From NCBI GenBank assembly GCA_963169175.1, contig CAUJFK010000040.1, positions 1 through 7,170 of the forward strand: a DNA stretch of 7,170 bases. Direction: 5' to 3'. Shown here piece after piece: positions 1-5,891 of the stretch (the stretch's first letter is position 1; each line of letters begins with the position of its first letter). The stretch is from Acidobacteriota bacterium (GTDB taxonomy: Bacteria; Acidobacteriota; Blastocatellia; Pyrinomonadales; Pyrinomonadaceae). The notes below the pieces were generated by a model. That model was not told the DNA's origin, ran no database searches, and saw only the letters and a program-made list of their open reading frames with translations. The position numbers and the translations under genes were made by a program.

Positions 1-851
1 CAATATTGATCGTAGTTCGGGTGGGCCATCATCTCATCCCAGAACCCGACCCGCGTGCCGATTCCTTTTTCGTAATAATCAGCGACCTCTTTCAAACCGC
101 CGAGGTCGAGATAGAAATTGTAGCCATCGGTCATCGGCCGCCCGGCCCAAGGTTTTATGTAATCAGGTTTATCGGTCGGAGCGGGGCGTAGCTGGCCCAT
201 GAACGTGAAGAACGAATAGTTCTGAGCAAGGAACAATGCGCCGTTGTGATGAATATCGTCGCCATGGAACCAGACAGAGACCGGAGCCTGCGGCGAACAG
301 GCTTTCAACGCCGGATGCGAATCGATCGAACCGGCGGACGTATAAAATCCCGGATACGAGATGCCGTATGTTCCAACACGGCCGTTATTGTTCTCGACAT
401 TTTTTACCAGCCAATCGATCGTGTCGTAGGTGTCGGTCGATTCATCGATCTCGCTCGGCTTTGTGTTTGCGATATCTGGCCGCACATCTTCCCAAACGCC
501 TTCCGACCGCCAACGGCCGCGCACATCCTGATAGGCAAAGATATAGCCTTCGCGCGCGAACAGATAATTCGGGCCGACGGTATTTTTAAAGCTATCGGGG
601 CCGTACGGGCCGACGGTATATGGCGTTCGGTTTAGCAGTACCGGGTATTTTTGCGACTTATCTTTCGGTTCATAAATTACCGTGAAGAGTTTTACGCCAT
701 CGCGCACCGGGATCATTACCTCGCGTTTGGTGTAATTGGTACGAAGATATTGACCGACCTCTGCCTGTGTCGATGCTGGGAGCTGGGCAAAAAGCGGAAG
801 GGCTGAGACCAAGGACAGAACAAGGACAACGAGAAGGGACCTGATTCGCAT
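1..851 (-). CDS. Secreted CocE/NonD-family (S15 X-Pro dipeptidyl-peptidase type) serine hydrolase, C-terminus cut by window edge
   Basis: I translated this from the ATG at 851-849; the frame stays open for 283 residues to the window edge, so the gene is partial at its 3' end. Residues 1-22 form a signal peptide (Arg2 and Arg4, then a Leu/Val-rich core ending PLFA before Gln23), so the enzyme is exported. An alpha/beta-hydrolase domain of the CocE/NonD type follows: RTPYT at 75-79, whose Tyr78 would be the oxyanion-hole tyrosine; YQDVRGRWRSEG at 107-118; and the nucleophile elbow GISYPG at 163-168 with Ser165 (codon 357-359). The visible part ends in HPNYDQY, as in this family. The catalytic Asp and His and the C-terminal jelly-roll domain would lie beyond the edge. 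Relatives hydrolyse acyl, ester or X-Pro peptide bonds; sequence alone does not fix the substrate. A GGAGG precedes the start. The 242-base gap upstream suggests its own promoter. Confidence 0.93.
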   Translation of the reverse strand, partial: MRIRSLLVVLVLSLVSALPLFAQLPASTQAEVGQYLRTNYTKREVMIPVRDGVKLFTVIYEPKDKSQKYPVLLNRTPYTVGPYGPDSFKNTVGPNYLFAREGYIFAYQDVRGRWRSEGVWEDVRPDIANTKPSEIDESTDTYDTIDWLVKNVENNNGRVGTYGISYPGFYTSAGSIDSHPALKACSPQAPVSVWFHGDDIHHNGALFLAQNYSFFTFMGQLRPAPTDKPDYIKPWAGRPMTDGYNFYLDLGGLKEVADYYEKGIGTRVGFWDEMMAHPNYDQY

Positions 852-855
852 AATT

Positions 856-860
856 CCTCC
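856..860 (-). promoter_or_regulatory. Ribosome-binding site of the CocE/NonD hydrolase gene
   Basis: On the minus strand GGAGG stands 4 bases before the ATG at 851-849 (GGAGGAATTATG). The spacing is a little short but workable. With the signal peptide starting right at this ATG, it fixes the start codon. Confidence 0.75.
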
Positions 861-956
861 GAATTAAAGGTGTGATGATAAGAATGATTTTCGCGTACTT
901 GGGAGAAAAAGTGAAGCCCGGAAGCAAGCCCCAGAGTTTGCTCATTGTATGTGCGG

Positions 957-979
957 ATCAAGCGGAGATATTGCTTGAT
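957..979. other. Small hairpin followed by a T-rich run on the plus strand
   Basis: ATCAAGC (957-963) and GCTTGAT (973-979) form a perfect 7-bp stem with a 9-base loop. On the plus strand it is followed by a pyrimidine-rich stretch with six T in a row (about 980-1004), a weak intrinsic-terminator look. No plus-strand gene leads into it. In the direction in which the neighbouring genes are read, the tract lies before the hairpin and is A-rich, so it would not end their transcripts in the classic way. Confidence 0.25.
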
Positions 980-1046
980 GATTCTTCTTATTCTTTTTTA
1001 TTCTGTTTAGTGCCTGCGTCAGGCCTCGCCATCACGAAATGCACGA

Positions 1047-1074
1047 ATCAAGAACGCAAATATCGAGAACGCAA
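1047..1074. repeat. Short tandem direct repeat downstream of the fusion gene
   Basis: ATCAAGAACGCAA (1047-1059) is repeated as ATCGAGAACGCAA (1062-1074), with 12 of 13 bases identical and a 15-bp register. It lies about 20 bases past the stop of the ligase-ACP-acyltransferase gene and about 200 bases before the hydrolase start. Direct repeats at this spacing can be operator half-sites, but chance duplication is as likely. Confidence 0.3.
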
Positions 1075-1093
1075 TATAATGTCCGAAAGCGTT

Positions 1094-3991
1094 CTACTGC
1101 CGCATTTCGTCTATCATGCCGGCTATGGTGTTCCTTAGGTGCTCAGTAACAGCCTCATGTTTGCTATTCTCTGATCGCGGCGTTCCCTGATCTTTGCCCG
1201 CAGGCTCTGTATCGAGACCGCCCGTGCCGTTCGCTTTGCCAGACGACGCCAGAGTTTTTTCCAAAACCTCGCTCGGATAAAATGGTTCACCAAACCGCAC
1301 CTTCACCTTTGCAAGGCGGATCCTGTTTGAGCGCCGCGGCCAAACCTTGTACAGCCCGTCCAAAGCAACAGGCAGGATCGGCAGATCAAGCTCGGTCGCG
1401 AGAATTGCGGCGCCATTTTTAAAGCTGTGCAGTCGCCCGTCGTAGGAACGCTCGCCCTCCGGGTATATATTCAACAACTTTCCGCGCTTCAGGCCGATGG
1501 CGCCGGCACGCATCGCTTTCATAAGCTGCGTGTCAGGGTCCACCGGAACGACGTGCAGCAGCGAAGCAACGAATCTCATGAAGCGGGTCGTGAAAAAATG
1601 GCTGGCGCCAACATGGAATGTATTTCGAAAGAGATCCATCGGATAAAGTGAACAAACCACGAAAGGATCGAGAAAGCTCTGGTGATTGGGGCAGATGATA
1701 AAGGGCCGCTTCATTCCACGAAGGTGCTCGATGCCCTTGACCTCGAGCCGCAGGAACAACCGGCAAAGCAGGTTGAAGGTCTTGTATCCTGCGAAAACAA
1801 GGGCAAGAAAGACGGGACGATTTTTGAGTGCCCGCCTAAGTTCAGGGATGTCGTCGTCCGCATTTTTAAGGATCGACTCCCACGTTTTTTCATCACCATG
1901 CGCCTGTGCTTCGCGGGACCCATCCTGTTGATCCGATCTCGTTGCGGCGGCCGGCGTAGTTTCTAAATATGGTTTGGCGGCGGCGGCAAGATCGATAAGT
2001 TCGCGAACGGTCAATGCGCGGGCGGCGTCTTCAGTTGAAAAGTCCACGCCAAGCTTCATTTCAACAGCGGCAAACGTTTCGGCCCGCTCAAGCGAATCGA
2101 GCCCGAGATCGATCTCGAGGTTCATATCCGGGTGAATGTCGGAGGCGTCTTTCGCATGGATGCGGATGATCTCAATAACTGCCGCTCCTATCTCTGACGC
2201 CAATGTCTCCTTGTCACCCGCGGTCAGTTCCCATGTGCGCTGAGGGCGGTCGGAACCGCTAATTTCACCGGCCTCGATGGCATGTTTCAGTTCAAACCGC
2301 TTGATCTTCCGCGTTGCAGTGCGCGGAAGCGGGTCGATCCGGATAATGTAGTCACGGACACGCTGATATTCAGGCAGCTCGCGGCCAAGGTCATCCATCG
2401 TGTAGCGCACGGCTTCTTTGGCATTGGAAATATTGGCCTGCCGCAGGTATTCAAGATCAGGCACGACCACCGCTGCAAGCTTCTCGGCCCCTTCACGCTG
2501 CTCGGGATCTTTGATGCCGACTACCGCGAGCTCTTCGATGAACGGTGTTTTAAGATAGTGGGCCTCGAGGTCCTCGGGATGAACATTCTTTCCTGATGGA
2601 AGCACGATGACATCCTTTGCCCGGCCGACTATATATAAATTACGGCCGCGATCGATACGGCCGAGATCGCCGGAGCGAAACCACCCGTCGGCGGTGAATG
2701 CTCCGGCCGTCGCCGCCTGATTTTTGTAGTATCCCTTAAAAACAACATCGCCGCGGATCAGTACCTCGCCGACCCCATCTTTATCAGGCGATTCAATACT
2801 GATCTCCGTCCCTCGCATCGCTCTGCCGACGGATCCGACGCGGTTGTCCTTTTCAAATGTCGCCGTCGCGGCACCGCTGGTTTCGGTCAGGCCATAACCC
2901 TGCACAATAGTGAATCCAAGCCGGTGAAGATCGACTGCGACCGCTGCATCAAATCGTGATCCTGCGGAGACCGCAACGCGGAGGGCACAGCCAAAAGAGT
3001 TATGCACTTCTTTGAAGAAAAGCTTGCCCATGTTTTGGCCGAACGCTCCGCGAAGGGAGCCGTTCAGGGCGAGCAATGCGCGAAACAAAACTCTTACCGG
3101 ACCCGGTTTGGCGGCGACGGCATCGAAGATCTTCTTGTGGAACATGTACCACAACCGAGGGACCGTTGTCAGGATCGTTGGTTTGAACTCCTTCATCGCG
3201 GTCGCAAGCTCGGCCGGAGACAGTTCCTTGAGGTATCCAACTTCGCAGCCGACCGTGGTTGCGACCCACAGATTGACGATTTGCAGATACGCGTGAAAAA
3301 GCGGCAGAAGGCTCAGGATGCGTTCCGACCGTTCAAAGCGGAGGATCTCATCGATCCCGGTCAGCTCCGCAATGATATTTCCGTGCGTGAGCGGTACGCC
3401 TTTGGGTGTTCCGGTCGTCCCACTCGTATAAATGAGCAGAGCGATGTCGTCCGGCTCGATCGCGGGCCGGGCCGCGGCATATTCGGCGGGGAAAGCGGAC
3501 GCGGCCCAGTTATTGAAGTTTTCACGGCCAGGGGTAGCAGATGTTTCCTTGTCGCCACCGTCGGTAGGCCCGGGTTTTGATTGCAATGGCCAGACGACGA
3601 TCGGGACGCGTTGCTTAAGCCGGTTTTCGATCTCGCCGATGAATTTTTCTTCCAGGTCGGCGGAAATGAAGGCGAGCTTTGCCTCCGAGTTTTCAAGAAA
3701 GTTGGCCAGCGTTTCGACCTCGCCGTGCGGATCGACCGGCACACAGACGGCACCGTGATAAAGGATCGCCAGATAGGCGAGCGCCCAGCACGGGTGGTTT
3801 TCTCCGATCAATGCGATGCGATCGCCTTTCTTAATTCCCCATCCGCCAAGGCGCCATGCTATCGAGCGAATAAATTGGAGGCTTTCGCCAAAAGTATATA
3901 TTTGCGAATCATCCCCAACCACACGCATCGCAACGCGGCCCGCGTTGGATTCGAACGTATCGATGAGCCGTGTTATGTAGGAATCTGCCAT
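1094..3991 (-). CDS. Trifunctional fusion: acyl-AMP ligase / acyl carrier protein / PlsC-type acyltransferase (965 aa)
   Basis: Domain 1 (about 1-575) is an ANL-superfamily AMP-forming ligase: YTSGTTGTPKG at 188-198 (phosphate loop), GYGLTE at 365-370, SGDLG at 440-444, GRAKD at 456-460, and PRTATRKIKR at 556-565 with candidate catalytic Lys562. It should activate a carboxylic acid, probably a long-chain fatty acid, with ATP. Domain 2 (about 595-675) is an acyl carrier protein: DLGLDSLE at 628-635, with Ser633 (codon 2093-2095) as the phosphopantetheine site. A polar linker (about 676-715) leads to domain 3 (about 725-910), a PlsC/AGPAT acyltransferase: NHQSFLD at 769-775 (His770, Asp775) and YPEGERS at 843-849. 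The chain could activate, carry and transfer an acyl group to a lysophospholipid at the inner membrane. I chose ATG 3991. The frame is open for 70 more codons to 4201, but that part overlaps the preceding gene and matches no ligase start. No Shine-Dalgarno is visible; 22 bases separate it from the preceding stop. Domain calls are firm; the substrate is inferred. Confidence 0.93.
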   Translation of the reverse strand: MADSYITRLIDTFESNAGRVAMRVVGDDSQIYTFGESLQFIRSIAWRLGGWGIKKGDRIALIGENHPCWALAYLAILYHGAVCVPVDPHGEVETLANFLENSEAKLAFISADLEEKFIGEIENRLKQRVPIVVWPLQSKPGPTDGGDKETSATPGRENFNNWAASAFPAEYAAARPAIEPDDIALLIYTSGTTGTPKGVPLTHGNIIAELTGIDEILRFERSERILSLLPLFHAYLQIVNLWVATTVGCEVGYLKELSPAELATAMKEFKPTILTTVPRLWYMFHKKIFDAVAAKPGPVRVLFRALLALNGSLRGAFGQNMGKLFFKEVHNSFGCALRVAVSAGSRFDAAVAVDLHRLGFTIVQGYGLTETSGAATATFEKDNRVGSVGRAMRGTEISIESPDKDGVGEVLIRGDVVFKGYYKNQAATAGAFTADGWFRSGDLGRIDRGRNLYIVGRAKDVIVLPSGKNVHPEDLEAHYLKTPFIEELAVVGIKDPEQREGAEKLAAVVVPDLEYLRQANISNAKEAVRYTMDDLGRELPEYQRVRDYIIRIDPLPRTATRKIKRFELKHAIEAGEISGSDRPQRTWELTAGDKETLASEIGAAVIEIIRIHAKDASDIHPDMNLEIDLGLDSLERAETFAAVEMKLGVDFSTEDAARALTVRELIDLAAAAKPYLETTPAAATRSDQQDGSREAQAHGDEKTWESILKNADDDIPELRRALKNRPVFLALVFAGYKTFNLLCRLFLRLEVKGIEHLRGMKRPFIICPNHQSFLDPFVVCSLYPMDLFRNTFHVGASHFFTTRFMRFVASLLHVVPVDPDTQLMKAMRAGAIGLKRGKLLNIYPEGERSYDGRLHSFKNGAAILATELDLPILPVALDGLYKVWPRRSNRIRLAKVKVRFGEPFYPSEVLEKTLASSGKANGTGGLDTEPAGKDQGTPRSENSKHEAVTEHLRNTIAGMIDEMRQ

Positions 3992-4013
3992 ATGCGGCAA
4001 AGCTGTGCCGTAG

Positions 4014-4706
4014 CTAAAGCGAGATCTTCCAACTTGTTCCGAGAACATTGATCGAACTCGGACGCGAAAAGTTATCGCCCTGGTATAGATAATAGAATCG
4101 GACCGTAAATTTTTTATTGACCTTCTTTTCCAAACCGAACGAGAGACGATTGCGTGCAAATCGGCCGGAGACGGAATCGTAGAATGCCTCGTCTGTGACA
4201 TAGACGGAAGAATCCTTGATAAAAGTATCCGGGAGTTTCCGTTTTATCGTGATCAACGGGCGGTAACGCCATGAGTTCCGGCCCGGCTTGCTCCGCTGCT
4301 CGAATTGGCTGCGGTGTGAAATCGCAACCGCCTCGATCGGGAATCGATAGTTGATCTTAACGCCGGCCCGATACTCGTACCTAAATCGACCGGCGGAATT
4401 CCGCACCGATACCGCCATAACAAACGGCGCCACAGAGATCGCCTTTGTTGCTTTATACGTAATGCCGGTACTGAAGCGGGCACTATCGGCCTGCGAGATA
4501 TTCTTGCCAAGCCACAGCGTTCCGATAGCATTGAAGGCAAATTTATCGTTCAGCGGGACTGACAGATCGATGTCATTCCATGATTGCAGGTCCGTGTCGT
4601 CATGGTCCTGGGCGACGGCCGCAGCCGACAAAACAGCGAATAGCAGCGGCAGCAGTGCCGCTACATTCAACCAGCTTCTCTTGGCGACGGAAAGGTAAGG
4701 CGCCAT
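4014..4706 (-). CDS. Exported DUF2490-family protein, probable outer-membrane beta-barrel (230 aa)
   Basis: From ATG 4706 the protein has a basic start (Lys9, Arg10), a hydrophobic stretch at about 12-32 and a likely cleavage after AVA at residue 32, so it is exported. The mature part alternates polar and hydrophobic residues with many aromatics, as in beta-strands. It carries features typical of DUF2490: a Trp-Asn-Asp-Ile-Asp start (43-47), RYEYRAG (109-115), HRSQFEQR (131-138), RYRP (147-150), DEAFYD (172-177) and RNRLSFGL (185-192). DUF2490 has no established function; an outer-membrane barrel is the usual reading. The chain ends in Leu rather than the Phe common at barrel ends. A TTG at 4721 could start five codons earlier; neither start has a clear Shine-Dalgarno, and I prefer the ATG. 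Its position between a lipid kinase and an acyltransferase fusion hints at an envelope or lipid role, but this is inference only. Confidence 0.82.
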   Translation of the reverse strand: MAPYLSVAKRSWLNVAALLPLLFAVLSAAAVAQDHDDTDLQSWNDIDLSVPLNDKFAFNAIGTLWLGKNISQADSARFSTGITYKATKAISVAPFVMAVSVRNSAGRFRYEYRAGVKINYRFPIEAVAISHRSQFEQRSKPGRNSWRYRPLITIKRKLPDTFIKDSSVYVTDEAFYDSVSGRFARNRLSFGLEKKVNKKFTVRFYYLYQGDNFSRPSSINVLGTSWKISL

Positions 4707-4799
4707 TCGTGCGATGAGCAATTTTCTATCTTCAGGCGAAATCTTTACAGTTGAGACGTGTCAGTGAAGTTTAACCAAAACGAGCCGCCAATGCCAACG

Positions 4800-5750
4800 T
4801 CACACTTGATCCCGCGGCACACGGACCCTCAGGGCGGCCGGAACGATCTCGTAAACAGCGGGCAGCCGGCCGGGCAGTTCGCCGTCGGTTTCGAGGTGAA
4901 TGTCAGCTTCCGGGTGCGCTGGCGCGATCTCGATCCGCCGGGTCAATGTGCTCTTTACCTCGGCCAGGCCCAGATGCGAGCCGTTGTATAAGGTATAGGC
5001 GTTGAGCAAGACCTTTGCGGTGCGAATGTCGCCGATATTAACAATGTCGAGTTTGCCGTCATCCAGCTTTGCGTTGGGTGCGATCATCATGCCGCCGCCA
5101 AAATAGCGGGCGTTTGCGATACAGAAATTCACTGTGTGAACTAGTTTCTCTTCGCCGCCATCAATGCGCACCTTGACGGTAATCGCATCCAGCCCGACAA
5201 CTTCTGTCAACGTCGATAGCGCAAAATTTGCACGGCCGCGAACACCGCCGAGCGGCAGCCAATCAAGTGCTTTGTTCGATTTTACGCGTTCTATGATCGA
5301 AGCAGCGAGGCCAAAGGACGAGACATTTAGAAAATATCGCGTGATCGTTTCGCCCGAATGCCCTTGAAACGTAACGCGGCCGGCGTCCATCCTTTTTGTC
5401 CCGCCATCACGCAATGCACGAGCGGCATCGCGCGGCGACTGCGGCATTCCGAGGCTCCGGCGAAAGTCGCCGCCCGTACCCGACGGCATGACGCCAAGCT
5501 CGACATCTTTTCCGCTTTCAATAATGCCGTTGGCAACTTCATTGATCGTACCGTCGCCGCCGCAGGCAATGATAAACTCACGGCCCGCCTCTGCCGCATT
5601 TCGCGCAAGGTTCACTCCATCACCCGCGGCTTTGGTAAACGCGATATTATACGCCCCGAAATGCGCACGCAGGTCGCTTGCGGTCCCTGACCAGCTTTCT
5701 CTGGTCGAACCGCCCGCCGATCTTGGATTGACGATGATGAGGGGAAGCAT
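4800..5750 (-). CDS. Diacylglycerol kinase-family lipid kinase (YegS/BmrU/DgkB-like), 316 aa
   Basis: The protein opens with the family's first strand and glycine turn (IIVNPRSAGG, 5-14), then the nucleotide-binding motif GGDGTINEVANGI (64-76), and SGTGGDF (90-96). The C-terminal domain shows FGGGMMIAPNAKLDDGKLD (217-235) and TDGE (288-291), equivalent to the conserved Asp-Gly-Glu of the family. Length and motif order match full-length DAGK_cat proteins of about 300 residues. These enzymes use ATP to phosphorylate a lipid hydroxyl, most often diacylglycerol to phosphatidate, at the cytoplasmic face of the membrane. Members differ in substrate, so the lipid is not certain. The start is well bounded: an in-frame TAA sits five codons upstream of ATG 5750. 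There is no Shine-Dalgarno before that ATG, although a strong one with its own ATG lies about 90 bases upstream in another frame. The next gene begins about 93 bases after this stop. Confidence 0.93.
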   Translation of the reverse strand: MLPLIIVNPRSAGGSTRESWSGTASDLRAHFGAYNIAFTKAAGDGVNLARNAAEAGREFIIACGGDGTINEVANGIIESGKDVELGVMPSGTGGDFRRSLGMPQSPRDAARALRDGGTKRMDAGRVTFQGHSGETITRYFLNVSSFGLAASIIERVKSNKALDWLPLGGVRGRANFALSTLTEVVGLDAITVKVRIDGGEEKLVHTVNFCIANARYFGGGMMIAPNAKLDDGKLDIVNIGDIRTAKVLLNAYTLYNGSHLGLAEVKSTLTRRIEIAPAHPEADIHLETDGELPGRLPAVYEIVPAALRVRVPRDQV

Positions 5751-5811
5751 CTGTTGAGGAAATTATGAAAGCACGGCTTGGGAGTGTCAATGAGCCTCAT
5801 AGAGAACGGCA

Positions 5812-5884
5812 AGATCCGGAATAGGTTAGACATGAAAATCTCCTTTTCACTTAAAACTTATCCCGTGTCACCTATTCCGGATCT
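5812..5884. repeat. Perfect 15-bp inverted repeat with 43-base loop, between the M24 and lipid-kinase genes
   Basis: AGATCCGGAATAGGT (5812-5826) is the exact reverse complement of ACCTATTCCGGATCT (5870-5884). In the minus-strand transcript the first arm begins 7 bases after the M24 stop codon, so the RNA could form a long stem right behind that gene. The 43-base loop holds the AAGGAG and ATG described separately. No T-run follows the second arm on the minus strand (TGCCGTTCTC); on the plus strand it is followed by GTTCTTTCT. It could be an mRNA 3'-end stabiliser or weak terminator for the M24 gene, a control hairpin for the lipid kinase, or a mobile-repeat relic. Confidence 0.7.
5831..5845 (-). 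promoter_or_regulatory. Strong Shine-Dalgarno and ATG not matched to a recognisable gene
   Basis: On the minus strand AAGGAG (5845-5840) sits 6 bases before ATG (5833-5831), an ideal spacing and the best ribosome-binding site in the window. The frame it opens (to 5612, 73 codons) starts MSNLFRILPF, crosses the lipid-kinase start at 5750 in a different frame and ends about 140 bases inside that gene. Its second half is a shadow of the kinase and resembles no family I know. It may be a leader peptide, a translational entry point that feeds the kinase, or a gene start orphaned by a frameshift or deletion. Confidence 0.45.
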
Positions 5885-5891
5885 GTTCTTT

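Noticed and set aside
246..635. Plus-strand 129-codon frame at the left end
   Set aside because: Antisense to the CocE/NonD hydrolase, whose signal peptide and nucleophile motif are clear on the minus strand.
906..960. Possible promoter for the hydrolase gene around TACAAT on the minus strand
   Set aside because: No acceptable -35 element at 16-18 bases; not enough to call.
872..1138. Plus-strand 88-codon frame in the gap before the hydrolase gene
   Set aside because: No recognisable domain or Shine-Dalgarno, it runs antisense into the end of the fusion gene, and its composition follows the AT-rich gap rather than a protein.
3002..3580. Plus-strand 192-codon frame
   Set aside because: It lies wholly antisense to the ligase domain, whose motifs are all intact in the minus frame; the plus frame has no family resemblance.
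3581..4051. Plus-strand 156-codon frame
   Set aside because: Antisense shadow of the ligase N-terminal region and the DUF2490 end.
4707..4799. Possible promoter before the DUF2490 gene (TTGGTT or TTAAAC with TGTAAA on the minus strand)
   Set aside because: Spacing and match to the -35/-10 consensus are poor; read-through from the lipid kinase is as likely.
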